A stretch of DNA of 64,000 nucleotides from Thermomonas sp. HDW16. Its GTDB lineage: Bacteria > Pseudomonadota > Gammaproteobacteria > Xanthomonadales > Xanthomonadaceae. Position 1 is the first letter of the stretch. Each line of letters begins with the position of its first letter. Position numbers and translations under genes: made by a program. Where the stretch lies: positions 2,418,001 to 2,482,000 of the forward strand of contig NZ_CP049872.1 of NCBI RefSeq assembly GCF_011302915.1, given 5' to 3'. Shown here piece by piece: positions 46,630 to 54,962 of this stretch. The notes under the pieces were generated by a model. That model did no database searches. It worked only from the letters and a program-made list of their open reading frames with translations, and was not told where the DNA came from.

Positions 46630-47865
46630 TCACTGCTGTCGCAGCGCCTCGATCGGATCCAGCAGCGAGGCCTTGCGTGCCGGGTAATAGCCGAAGAACA
46701 GGCCGGTGCCGATCGAAAACGCCGCCGCCAGCATCACTACTTGCGCGTTCAGCTGCACTGGCAGGTTGCCCAGCTTGCCGACGATCAGGGCACCGACCAC
46801 GCCGATCGCGATGCCGATCACGCCGCCGATCAGCGAGATCAGCATGGCCTCGGCCAGGAACTGCCGGCGCACGTCGCTCGGGCCCGCGCCGACCGCCATG
46901 CGCAGGCCGATCTCGCGGATGCGCTCGGTCACCGACACCAGCATGATGTTCATGATGCCGATGCCGCCGATGATCAGGCAGATGCCGGCCACCGCGCCGA
47001 GCAACTTCGACATCAGGTTGGTGGTGGCGGTACGAGTGGCGACGATCTGGCTGATGTTGCGCACGCTGAAGTCGTCCTCCGCGCCCGGTTCGATCTTGTG
47101 GCGCTGGCGTAGCAGGGCTTCGATCTCGCTTTGCGCGCTGCCCAGGTTGCGGGCGTCGTCGATGCCCACCGAAATCTGCTGCACCGCGCCCGGCGGCATG
47201 GATTGCGAATTCGACAGGCGCCGGCGCGCGGTTTCCAGCGGCACCACCACCATGTCGTCCTGGTCCTGGCCGAAACCACCCTGCCCCTTCGACTTCAACG
47301 TGCCCACCACGGTGAACGGCACGCGCCCCAGCCGCACGGTCTGGCCGATGCCGCTGTCCTCGCCGAACAAGGTCTTGCGCACGGTCTCGCCGAGGATCAC
47401 CGGCTTGGCGCTGCCCGCGTAATCGTTGGCCTGGAAGCCTTCGCCCTCGGCGATCTGCCAGTCGTTGATCGCGAACCAGTCGTCCTGCACGCCCTGCCAA
47501 CTGGTCGAGGCGTTGTTCTCGGCGAACACCGCCTGCGTGCTGCCGCGCAAGGAACCGGAAGCGTATTGCACACTCGGGACTTCGGTGCGGATGGCTTCGA
47601 CATCGCCATCGTTCAGGCTCCAGCGACTGCCCTGGGCCATGCGCGCGCCGCCCGGGCCCATGCCGCCGGCGCCGCCGATGTCCAGCCGCTGCGAACCCAG
47701 GCCGGACACCATCTTGTCGATCTCGGCCTGGGTGCCCTGGCCGATCGAGACCATCACGATCACCGCAGCGATGCCGATGATCACGCCCAGCGAGGTCAGC
47801 GCGCTGCGCATCCAGTTGCCGCGCAGCGCGAAAAAAGCGGTGCGCAGGATGTCGAGGAAGGTCAT
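46630..47865 (-). CDS. MacB-like ABC transporter permease
   Basis: A 411-residue permease of the MacB/FtsX type. Layout: one N-terminal helix (MTFLDILRTAFFALRGNWMRSALTS start), a periplasmic MacB_PCD domain of about 220 residues, and three C-terminal helices with GIGIMNIMLVSVTERIREIGLRMAVG, the standard FtsX motif. Unlike E. coli MacB it lacks a fused ATPase, which is the neighbouring gene (4-bp overlap). It should work as a mechanotransmission pump moving substrate from the periplasm through a TolC-like channel. Substrate unknown. Confidence 0.92.
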   Translation of the reverse strand: MTFLDILRTAFFALRGNWMRSALTSLGVIIGIAAVIVMVSIGQGTQAEIDKMVSGLGSQRLDIGGAGGMGPGGARMAQGSRWSLNDGDVEAIRTEVPSVQYASGSLRGSTQAVFAENNASTSWQGVQDDWFAINDWQIAEGEGFQANDYAGSAKPVILGETVRKTLFGEDSGIGQTVRLGRVPFTVVGTLKSKGQGGFGQDQDDMVVVPLETARRRLSNSQSMPPGAVQQISVGIDDARNLGSAQSEIEALLRQRHKIEPGAEDDFSVRNISQIVATRTATTNLMSKLLGAVAGICLIIGGIGIMNIMLVSVTERIREIGLRMAVGAGPSDVRRQFLAEAMLISLIGGVIGIAIGVVGALIVGKLGNLPVQLNAQVVMLAAAFSIGTGLFFGYYPARKASLLDPIEALRQQ

Positions 47866-48578
47866 GCCGCGGCCTCCGCGTCGATTTGCGCATGTAGGTC
47901 GCCGTCGTGCATCACGTAGGTGCGGTCGGCGTGCTCGGCCACATGCGCATCGTGGGTGATCAGGATCACGGTGTGGCCGTCGTCGCGCAGGCGCTTGAAC
48001 AGGGCCAGGATTTCCTCGCCGGTCTTGCTGTCCAGCGCGCCGGTGGGTTCGTCCGCGAGCAGGATCGGCGGATTGTTCACCAGCGCGCGGGCGATCGCCA
48101 CGCGCTGCTGCTGGCCGCCGGACAATTCGTTCGGACGATGACCGGCGCGTTCGGCCAACCCCACCGAGGCCAGCGCTTCCAGCGCACGTGCGCGACGCTC
48201 GGCGTGTGGCACGCGCGCATAACCCAGCGGCATCGCCACATTGTCGGTCGCGTCCATCCGCGGCAGCAGGTGGAAGCCCTGGAACACGAAGCCGATCTTG
48301 TCGCGGCGCAGGGTGGCCAGTTCTTCCTTGTCCAAGGTGGATACATCCACGCCATCGCAGTAATACTTGCCCGCGCTCGGCGTATCCAGGCCGCCGATCA
48401 GGTTCATCAGGGTCGATTTGCCGGAACCGGACGGCCCCATGATGGCGACGAATTCACCACGGCCGATGACCAGGTCGACGCTCTTCAGCGCCACCACTTC
48501 CGCCTCGGTGCCGGCGGAATACACCTTGCCCAGGCCTTCGGTGCGGATCACCGGAACCGGTTCGGAACCGGCCGCCAT
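47862..48578 (-). CDS. LolD/MacB-type ABC transporter ATPase
   Basis: A 238-residue ATPase. Walker A GPSGSGKST, Q-loop GFVFQGFHLLPR, signature LSGGQQQR, Walker B ILLADEPTGALD and the switch His in LITHDAH are all present and intact. It belongs to the MacB/LolD/FtsE class that powers mechanotransmission permeases. The ATG at 48576-48578 shares one base with the stop of the adaptor gene (TGATG); a GTG one codon earlier is the alternative. It overlaps the permease gene by 4 bp. Confidence 0.93.
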   Translation of the reverse strand: MAAGSEPVPVIRTEGLGKVYSAGTEAEVVALKSVDLVIGRGEFVAIMGPSGSGKSTLMNLIGGLDTPSAGKYYCDGVDVSTLDKEELATLRRDKIGFVFQGFHLLPRMDATDNVAMPLGYARVPHAERRARALEALASVGLAERAGHRPNELSGGQQQRVAIARALVNNPPILLADEPTGALDSKTGEEILALFKRLRDDGHTVILITHDAHVAEHADRTYVMHDGDLHAQIDAEAAA

Positions 48579-50143
48579 CACTTGCTCTCCGTCGCAGCAC
48601 GTTCTCCGGAAATGATCAGGTCGCCCTCGGCGATCTCGCGCCCGGAGACTTCGGTATTGGTGCCATCACTAGCGCCGACGCGTGCCATCACCGCGGCCGG
48701 CTTGCCATCGACCAGTTTGTAGACGGTGACCCGCTTGGCGCTGAGCTGCGCTTCCAGCGCCGAACTCCAGGTGGCGCGCTGGGCATCGTCCAGCGTCGCG
48801 GTAAACGCAGCGAACTGCTGGTTGAAGCGGTCACGCATGCGCGAGCGCATCTGCGCCTGCATGCTGGCGTCCGGCGCGCGGCCACTGCGCTGTGGGCCAC
48901 CCGGACCGCCGCCGAACAAACGACTGCCGCCTTGCTGGCCGTTCTGGCCACCTTGCGCTTGCGCCATGCGTTCGGCCTGGCGCTTCTGCATGTCCTGCAA
49001 GCCGGCATCGAAGGCCGCTTGCTGCGCTGGGTTGAGCTTCATGCTGGCAGCGAGTGCCTGCAGGTCTTCGGCCATGCCCGCGTTGCCGCGCGCACCGCCT
49101 TGCGCCGCGCCCTGCGCCTGCCCCGGGCCAGCCGGTTGCAGTTCGGCCAGCGGCGAGCCCTCGGCCGGCTTGAAGCGCAATGCCGCGTTGGCCAGGGTCA
49201 GTACGTTACTGCGCTTGCTGACTTCGATCTCCGCGTTCACGGTCAGGCCCGGCAGCAAGGTGCCGTCGCTGTTGTCGACGGTCACCACCACCGGATAGGT
49301 GACCACATTGTTTGAGGTGGTCGCGGACAGGCGCACCTGGTCGACCACGCCCTTGAACTGACGGTCGGGGAACGCATCCGCGTTGAAGCTGACCGACTGG
49401 CCCACCTTGACTTGGCCGATGTCGGATTCATCGACCGCCAGTTCGATCTTCATCTTCGCTAGGTCTTCGGCGATGGTGAACAACTCCGGCGCGGACAGGC
49501 TGGCGGCCACGGTCTGGCCGGGCTCGATGGTGCGGGTCAACACCACGCCATCCACCGGCGAGCGGATCACCGTGCGCTGCAGGTTGACGCGGGTGGTCTG
49601 GGTCGATGCGGTCTGCTGGCGGATCTGCGCCTGCGCCGAGTTCACCTGTGCCTGCGCCTGTTCCAGCGACGCGCGTGCCAGGTCGACATCGCTCTTGCTG
49701 ACCAGCTGTTGCCGGCCCAGGTCCGCCTTGCGGTTGTAGTCCAGCTGCGCATTGCGCAGGCCAGCCTGCGCCTGCCGCAGCGACGCCTGCGCGCTGGCGA
49801 TCTGCGCGGAGCCTTGCTCGATCTGCGCCTGGTAGGTGGAGGCGTCGATCGTGGCCAGCACCTGGCCTTTCTTCACCTGGTCATTGAAATCAACCAGCAC
49901 CTCGGTGATCTGGCCGGAGACCTGGCTGCCCACGGTGACCGTGGAGATCGCGCTGAGGGTCCCCGTGGAAGAAATCGCCACGCGGATGTCGCCGCGCTGG
50001 ACGGTTTCGGTGCGGTAGCCACCTTCGGCATCCGCGTTCCGGTGCTTGTAGAAATACCAACCGCCACCCAGCACGGCGAGCACCACGGCAGCGACGGCGA
50101 TGTTGCGGACGGGAAAGGCAGAACGACGACGGGGCTGGCTCAT
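48578..50143 (-). CDS. MacA-like periplasmic adaptor with inserted helical segment
   Basis: A 521-residue membrane-fusion protein. N-terminal anchor (residues 14-31, NIAVAAVVLAVLGGGWYFY), lipoyl half-motifs GSQVSGQITEVLVDFNDQVK and RSPVDGVVLTRTIEPGQT around a helical hairpin, then a beta-barrel. In place of a short loop before the last barrel domain there is an insert of about 130 residues (48745-49150): Gly/Gln-rich linkers around two helices, SMKLNPAQQAAFDAGLQ and RDRFNQQFAAFTATLDDAQR, which resemble the LTxxQ motifs of Spy/CpxP. MacA of E. coli has about 371 residues, so this one is much longer. It probably joins the MacB-like pump to an outer membrane channel. Confidence 0.9.
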   Translation of the reverse strand: MSQPRRRSAFPVRNIAVAAVVLAVLGGGWYFYKHRNADAEGGYRTETVQRGDIRVAISSTGTLSAISTVTVGSQVSGQITEVLVDFNDQVKKGQVLATIDASTYQAQIEQGSAQIASAQASLRQAQAGLRNAQLDYNRKADLGRQQLVSKSDVDLARASLEQAQAQVNSAQAQIRQQTASTQTTRVNLQRTVIRSPVDGVVLTRTIEPGQTVAASLSAPELFTIAEDLAKMKIELAVDESDIGQVKVGQSVSFNADAFPDRQFKGVVDQVRLSATTSNNVVTYPVVVTVDNSDGTLLPGLTVNAEIEVSKRSNVLTLANAALRFKPAEGSPLAELQPAGPGQAQGAAQGGARGNAGMAEDLQALAASMKLNPAQQAAFDAGLQDMQKRQAERMAQAQGGQNGQQGGSRLFGGGPGGPQRSGRAPDASMQAQMRSRMRDRFNQQFAAFTATLDDAQRATWSSALEAQLSAKRVTVYKLVDGKPAAVMARVGASDGTNTEVSGREIAEGDLIISGERAATESK

Positions 50144-50227
50144 GCGTGGGGAAGGTCTTCGGCAAAGGAGTGGGAACGCGCGAACACGCGCCCGGTTGAC
50201 AGGCCGATCTCGACCCAGGGATTCGGC

Positions 50228-51250
50228 TCAATCCCGGGAGATGCCGGTACCGAACAGGATAGCCGCATGCGTGCCTTCGCCCGGGGTACTGGCAAGCTGC
50301 AGCGGCCAGCGGCAACGCTGGCCAAGCCGATGCGCGATCGACAGGCCAAGGCCGGACCCCGGGGGGTGTTCGAGGTTGGCGCGATAAAAGGGTTCGAATG
50401 CACGGGCCAGCGCCGCCGCATCCATGCCGATGCCGGTGTCGACGACCTCGACCCGATCCGCGGACAGGCGCACCCCGATCCGTCCCTCGTCGGTAAAACG
50501 CACGGCATTGTTGAGCAGGCTGCCCAGCATCACTCCCAGCACCCGCGGCGGCGCATGCAGCTGCGGATCGGCATCGGCCTGCCAATCCAGGGCCAGCCCC
50601 TTGGCTTCGAGCAAAGGCCGTACTCGCTCGATTTCCTGCTCGACGACATCGCGTACCGCGAAATCCTCGGTCTCCTGCGCCACGTCTTCATCGCGGGCCA
50701 GCAATAGCAGCGCATCCATCAGCGATTCCATCTCCGCATTCGCCCCGCGGATGCGTGCCAGCGAGCGCCGCGAACGATCAGACAACCCCGGATCGTGCGC
50801 GATCAAGTCGGCGGCCACCCGGATCACGGTCAAGGGCGTGCGCAGTTCGTGGCTGGCATCGCGGGTGAAATCGTGCTCGCGGGCGATGTACGCCTCCATC
50901 CGCTGTCCCAACCCGTGCAGGGCATCGGCCATCTTGCGGGTGTCGCCCTGCACCGATTCAGGAATGCGCTCCGGCGCCAGCGCTCGCATGTCCGGACGTT
51001 GCGGATCCCAGCGCGAGACTTCCTGCAACAGCCACTCCATCGGTGCCAGCACCCGGCGAGTCGTGCGATAGGTGAGCCAGGTCACCGCGACGATCGCGAC
51101 CAGCGACAGACCGATCGCCGCCACGGTGACCGGCTGCACGGGCTCGCCGTTCACGATCTCGATGCCGAGCATGCACAGCACCACGACCAGGCAGACGATC
51201 GCCACCTGCAGCAGGAACACGACCCGGATGTCGCGCCACGAAGACGGCAT
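50228..51250 (-). CDS. Sensor histidine kinase
   Basis: A 340-residue inner membrane sensor kinase. Two membrane helices (residues 9-29 and about 42-60) enclose only a 12-residue periplasmic loop, so it likely senses inside the membrane or through partners. It continues with a HAMP-like linker, H-box DASHELRTPLTVIRV with the phosphorylated His, N-box LLNNAVRF, and G-boxes VVDTGIGMD and GSGLGLSI. All are intact. It lies 45 bp downstream of its response regulator and 84 bp upstream of the adaptor gene, so control of the pump genes is likely. Confidence 0.92.
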   Translation of the reverse strand: MPSSWRDIRVVFLLQVAIVCLVVVLCMLGIEIVNGEPVQPVTVAAIGLSLVAIVAVTWLTYRTTRRVLAPMEWLLQEVSRWDPQRPDMRALAPERIPESVQGDTRKMADALHGLGQRMEAYIAREHDFTRDASHELRTPLTVIRVAADLIAHDPGLSDRSRRSLARIRGANAEMESLMDALLLLARDEDVAQETEDFAVRDVVEQEIERVRPLLEAKGLALDWQADADPQLHAPPRVLGVMLGSLLNNAVRFTDEGRIGVRLSADRVEVVDTGIGMDAAALARAFEPFYRANLEHPPGSGLGLSIAHRLGQRCRWPLQLASTPGEGTHAAILFGTGISRD

Positions 51251-51295
51251 GTCAATGGCGCCGTGTCAGTCCGGCAGGAATCCTGGCCCGGTATG

Positions 51296-52006
51296 TCATC
51301 CCAGCTGCCCGCTGATGTCCGCGATGCGATAGCCGGCACTCTGCACGGTATGCAACAACGGGCGGTCGAACGGTTTGTCGATCACCTTGCGCAGGTTGTA
51401 CAAGTGGCTGCGCAAGGTGTCCGAATCCGGCAGGCCATTGCCCCAGATCTCGCGCTCGATCTCCTGCCGGCTGACCACCCGCGGCGACTCGCGCATCAGG
51501 ATGGTGAGCAGGCGCAAGCCAATCGGCGAGAGCTGCAATTCGTTGCCGCCACGCGTAGCGCGCAGCGAGGCCGGGTCCAGCACCAAGTCCGCCACTTTCA
51601 GCACTTCGGAACCGACCTGCCTCCGCTCGCGACGGATCAGCGCGCGCAGCCGGGCCTCCAGTTCCTGGATCGCAAAGGGCTTGGTCAGGTAATCATCCGC
51701 GCCCGAGGACAGGCCGGTGAGCTTTTCATCCAGCGTGTCGCGCGCGGTCAGCATCAGCACCGGGGTGGATTTGCGCGCTTCGTTGCGCAAGCGCTTGCAC
51801 ACTTCGATGCCGTCCAGCCGCGGCAGCATCAGGTCCAGCACGACCACGTCGTAATTGTTCTCCGCCGCCAACCGATAGCCGTCAAGGCCATCGGCGGCGT
51901 AATCGACCTCAAAGCCCTTGCTCTCGAGGTATTCACCGACCATCTCGGAAATATTGCGGTTGTCCTCGACGATCAAAACCAATCCAGCCTGTTCCTGGCT
52001 ACGCAT
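51296..52006 (-). CDS. OmpR/PhoB-family response regulator
   Basis: A 236-residue two-domain regulator. The receiver domain begins LVLIVEDNRNISEMVGEYL, with phosphoacceptor Asp in VVVLDLMLPRLDG (about residue 58) and Lys in LTKPFAIQEL. The C-terminal winged helix is of the OmpR class, with SPIGLRLLTILMRE, VVSRQEIEREIWG and RSHLYNLRKVID. It is the first gene of RR-HK-adaptor-ATPase-permease, so it may regulate itself and the transporter. The start codon ATG is at 52004-52006. Confidence 0.94.
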   Translation of the reverse strand: MRSQEQAGLVLIVEDNRNISEMVGEYLESKGFEVDYAADGLDGYRLAAENNYDVVVLDLMLPRLDGIEVCKRLRNEARKSTPVLMLTARDTLDEKLTGLSSGADDYLTKPFAIQELEARLRALIRRERRQVGSEVLKVADLVLDPASLRATRGGNELQLSPIGLRLLTILMRESPRVVSRQEIEREIWGNGLPDSDTLRSHLYNLRKVIDKPFDRPLLHTVQSAGYRIADISGQLG

Positions 52007-52106
52007 TGATGGCCTCTCCAGGCTCTTCAGCTTTGTGAAAGATGCCGGCCACGAAGTGGATGCAACGTGAAGGACTACGCTATCGCACCTTCAAGAGTGA
52101 ACTGCC

Positions 52107-52448
52107 ATGCCCTACGAACGCGTCCTGCCGCCATTGTTGCTGGTGCTGTCCAACGTCTTCATGACCTTCGCTTGGTACGCGCACCTGAAGTTCAAGGAAG
52201 TCGCGTTGTGGAAGGTGATCCTGGTCAGCTGGGGCATCGCCTTCTTCGAATATCTGCTGATGATCCCGGCCAACCGCATGGGTTCGGCGCTCTACAGCGC
52301 GCCGCAGCTGAAGGGCATGCAGGAGGTGATCACGCTGCTGGTGTTCGCCGGGTTCTCGGCCTGGTACCTGGGGCAGCCCTTGAAGTGGAACCACTGGGCC
52401 GGCTTCGCCATGATCGCGGTGGCGGCGTGGCTGATCTTCCTGGACTGA
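52107..52448 (+). CDS. DUF486 (DMT-like) membrane protein
   Basis: A 113-residue protein with four predicted membrane helices, the DUF486 pattern (NVFMTFAWYAHLKFKEVALWK, WGIAFFEYLLMIPANRMG, and the closing HWAGFAMIAVAAWLIFLD). DUF486 is placed in the drug/metabolite transporter superfamily and is close to small multidrug resistance proteins in size. Substrate and role are unknown. It is divergent from the response regulator with 100 bp between, which holds promoters for both. Confidence 0.87.
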   Translation: MPYERVLPPLLLVLSNVFMTFAWYAHLKFKEVALWKVILVSWGIAFFEYLLMIPANRMGSALYSAPQLKGMQEVITLLVFAGFSAWYLGQPLKWNHWAGFAMIAVAAWLIFLD

Positions 52449-52455
52449 GCCTGAC

Positions 52456-52761
52456 TCAGAACGGGATCTTGCCGGTCAGGATGTCCTTGTACATCACCCA
52501 GTCGCCGGCAAAGGAATAGAACGGATACTTGAAGGTCGCCGGGCGGTTCTTCTCGAAGAAGAAATGCCCGATCCACGCGAACGCATAACCGGAGAGCAGG
52601 GCCGCGAAAAACCAGCGTGGGTCACCGCGCATGATCGCCAGCACGATGAAACCGATGGCGAGGCTGGTACCGACGAAATGCAGGCGTCGGCAGGTGCGGT
52701 CGCGATGTTCGCCCAGGTAGAACGGGTAGAACTCGCGGAAGCTGGTGAATCGGTCGCTCAT
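52456..52761 (-). CDS. DUF962/Mpo1-like membrane protein
   Basis: A 101-residue protein with two to three membrane helices. Sequence RFTSFREFYPFYLGEHRDRTCRRLHFVG and FAWIGHFFFEKNRPATFKYPFYS match DUF962, now linked to yeast Mpo1, a dioxygenase that alpha-oxidises phytosphingosine-derived 2-hydroxy fatty acids. Conserved histidines (LGEHRD, RLHFVGT, IGHFFFEKN) that bind iron in Mpo1 are kept. The bacterial substrate is unknown. Its ATG overlaps the mazG stop (ATGA), and it closes the nudE-cysQ-mazG unit. Confidence 0.88.
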   Translation of the reverse strand: MSDRFTSFREFYPFYLGEHRDRTCRRLHFVGTSLAIGFIVLAIMRGDPRWFFAALLSGYAFAWIGHFFFEKNRPATFKYPFYSFAGDWVMYKDILTGKIPF

Positions 52762-53588
52762 TCCGGCTGCCCTTTCTCCGCTGCCTTGGCGCGGTTCCAG
52801 TAGCGATCCTGCGCTTCCAGCGATTGCCCGGCAAGGCCGCCATCGGCTTCGGACAAGGCCTCCATCGCACGGAACCGGCGTTCAAACTTGTGGTTGGCGC
52901 GGCGCAATGCCGCACCAAAATCCACCTTCGCATGCCGCGCCAGGTTGGCGCAGACGAACAGGATGTCGCCGATCTCGTCTTCCAGCCGGTCATGCGCGGC
53001 GGCATCGTCCGGGCTCAAAGCGACCGCCGCGAATTCCGCGCGCACTTCCTCGATCTCCTCGTGCAATTTTTCCAGCACCGGCGCCGGATCCGGCCAGTCG
53101 AAGCCGACCTTCGCCGCCTTGTGCTGCAGCTTTACTGCACGCTGCCATTCCGGCAGGCCGCGCGAGATCCCGGCCAGCGCAGAGGTATCACTTTCACCGC
53201 GCACGGCACGTTCGGCGCGCTTCAGGTCTTCCCAGTGCTGCAGTTGGGCAGCGGCATCGCTTTTACGCGCCTCATCGCCGAATACATGCGGATGGCGGCG
53301 CGTCATCTTGTCGCAGATCGCCGCCACCACGTCGCCGAATTCGAACGCACCCTGCTCCTGCGCCATCTGCGCGTGGAAGACCACCTGCAGCAGCAAGTCG
53401 CCAAGTTCGTCTTTCAGATCGCCCATCTCGCCGCGATCGATCGCATCGGCGACTTCGTAGGCTTCCTCGATGGTGTACGGCGCGATGCTGGCGAAAGTCT
53501 GCTCGACATCCCACGGGCAACCCGTCTTCGGGTCGCGCAAGGCCGACATAATGTCGAGCAACGCGGTGATGTCGCGTGGGCCGCTCAT
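52758..53588 (-). CDS. mazG: Nucleoside triphosphate pyrophosphohydrolase MazG
   Basis: A 276-residue all-alpha NTP pyrophosphohydrolase that hydrolyses nucleoside triphosphates to monophosphate and PPi, removing damaged nucleotides and lowering ppGpp-related effects. Two MazG domains: the first has EEAYEVADAIDRGEMGDLKDELGDLLLQ, where EExxE and ELGD bind magnesium, and the second has LEDEIGDILFVCANLARH. Both metal sets look complete. It overlaps DUF962 by 4 bp and cysQ by 4 bp. Confidence 0.94.
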   Translation of the reverse strand: MSGPRDITALLDIMSALRDPKTGCPWDVEQTFASIAPYTIEEAYEVADAIDRGEMGDLKDELGDLLLQVVFHAQMAQEQGAFEFGDVVAAICDKMTRRHPHVFGDEARKSDAAAQLQHWEDLKRAERAVRGESDTSALAGISRGLPEWQRAVKLQHKAAKVGFDWPDPAPVLEKLHEEIEEVRAEFAAVALSPDDAAAHDRLEDEIGDILFVCANLARHAKVDFGAALRRANHKFERRFRAMEALSEADGGLAGQSLEAQDRYWNRAKAAEKGQPE

Positions 53589-54373
53589 GCCGGCAGGCGT
53601 TCGCGTAACGCCGGATCGCCAAGCGCGATGAAATCGCCGTTGAGCAGGCTCTCGCGCTGGTTGTAGCGGAACGGCCTACCCTGCGGATCCAGCACCGCGC
53701 CACCGGCTGCTTCCAGGATCGCCTGCCCAGCCGCGGTATCCCATTCGCTGGTAGGGCCAAAGCGTGGATACAGATCCATCTCGCCCTCGGCGATGCGGCA
53801 GAATTTCAACGAGGAGCCACAGGCAACGGCTTCGCCTCCAAAGGCGTCGAGCAAGGCCTGCGTGCGCGCATCACGATGCGAGCGGCTGGCGGCGATGCGC
53901 AATGGCGCGGCGGCGGGCACGCGCACGCGGATGGCGGCATCGGCATCTTCCTCGCGACGGAATGCACCCGCCCCCGGTGCGCCATGCCACAACGCACCAG
54001 TGACCGGCTGCTGGATTACGCCGAACGTGGCCACACCATCTTCGATCAGGGCGATGTTGACGGTGAATTCGCCATTGCGTTTGATGAACTCGCGGGTGCC
54101 GTCCAGCGGATCGACCAGCCAGAATGTCTGCCATTCGCGACGCGCGGCGATGTCGAGATCCTTCGATTCCTCCGAGAGCACCGGGATCTCCGGCGTCAGC
54201 GCCTGCAGGCCGGCCACGATGCAGCGATGCGAGGCCATATCCGCCGCCGTCAGCGGCGAGCGATCATCCTTGCACTGCACCGCGAACTCGCTTTCGTACA
54301 CGGCAAGGATCTCCACCGCGGCCTTGCGCGCAAGTGCGATCACCGCATCGCGCAGTTCGGCATCGAGACTCAT
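53585..54373 (-). CDS. cysQ: 3'(2'),5'-bisphosphate nucleotidase CysQ
   Basis: A 262-residue magnesium-dependent phosphatase that turns 3'-phosphoadenosine 5'-phosphate (PAP) into AMP, clearing the by-product of PAPS-dependent reactions; the sulfotransferase at 1193-2767 is a local producer of PAP. Metal motifs SEESKDL, WLVDPLDGTREF and GPTSEWDTAAGQAIL are intact. The ATG at 54371-54373 overlaps the nudE stop (ATGA), and the stop overlaps the mazG start. Confidence 0.93.
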   Translation of the reverse strand: MSLDAELRDAVIALARKAAVEILAVYESEFAVQCKDDRSPLTAADMASHRCIVAGLQALTPEIPVLSEESKDLDIAARREWQTFWLVDPLDGTREFIKRNGEFTVNIALIEDGVATFGVIQQPVTGALWHGAPGAGAFRREEDADAAIRVRVPAAAPLRIAASRSHRDARTQALLDAFGGEAVACGSSLKFCRIAEGEMDLYPRFGPTSEWDTAAGQAILEAAGGAVLDPQGRPFRYNQRESLLNGDFIALGDPALRERLPA

Positions 54374-54918
54374 CCCTGCTGCTTCAGCCATTCGCGGGCG
54401 ATGAACAGTGCGGCGATGCTGCGGCCTTCGGAAAATTCCTCGCGCAGGATCAACTCGCCCAGGTCGTCCAGCTTCCACGGCACCACTTCCAGTTCCTCCG
54501 GCTCGTCGCCGGGCAGGCGTTGCGGATACAGGTCGCGCGCCAGCACCAGGTGGGTGGAATGGCTCATGTACACGGGAGCAAGGGTGATGTCGCGCAACAG
54601 GGTCAGCTCGCGCGCGCCGAAGCCGGCTTCCTCCATCAGCTCGCGGTTGGCCGCTTCGATGGGACTTTCTCCGGCATCGATACGACCCTTGACCAGCCCG
54701 AGTTCGTAGCGATGCACGCCCGCCGCGTATTCGCGCACCAGCAACACGGTGTCGGCATCCAGCATCGGCACCACTGCCACCGCGCCATGACCACGCCCGT
54801 GCAGGCGCTCGTACTTGCGGCGTTCGCCGTTGCTGAACTCCAGGTCCATCCGCTCCATGCGGTACGGGCCGGCGTCATGCTCGGTGATGCCGTGGATGGT
54901 GGGCAGGCGACGGCTCAT
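54370..54918 (-). CDS. nudE: ADP compounds hydrolase NudE
   Basis: A 182-residue Nudix hydrolase that splits ADP-ribose, NADH and Ap3A. The Nudix box is complete: G-RIDAG-E-SPIEAAN-RELMEEAGF (residues about 75-97), followed by the NudE-type LAPVYMSHSTHLVLARDL. The ATG at 54916-54918 gives the family start MSRRLPTIHG. It overlaps cysQ by 4 bp, and with mazG and DUF962 it makes a nucleotide-cleaning set. nudE next to cysQ is also found in E. coli relatives. Confidence 0.92.
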   Translation of the reverse strand: MSRRLPTIHGITEHDAGPYRMERMDLEFSNGERRKYERLHGRGHGAVAVVPMLDADTVLLVREYAAGVHRYELGLVKGRIDAGESPIEAANRELMEEAGFGARELTLLRDITLAPVYMSHSTHLVLARDLYPQRLPGDEPEELEVVPWKLDDLGELILREEFSEGRSIAALFIAREWLKQQG

Positions 54919-54950
54919 GGCAGGCAGTCTGCCGTGGCGAGGTTCGGGGC

Positions 54951-54956
54951 GATAAT
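54951..54956 (+). promoter_or_regulatory. -10 box of bioA, six bases before the start codon
   Basis: GATAAT at 54951-54956, then GAGGGA, then the ATG at 54963. The gap could be a ribosome site on a longer mRNA or simply the space between -10 box and transcription start of a leaderless mRNA. No -35 match is seen. Confidence 0.4.
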
Positions 54957-54962
54957 GAGGGA

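Noticed and set aside
50391-50400. GGTTCGAATG, resembling a tRNA T-loop
   Set aside because: It lies inside the histidine kinase coding sequence; no acceptor stem or anticodon arm can be formed around it.
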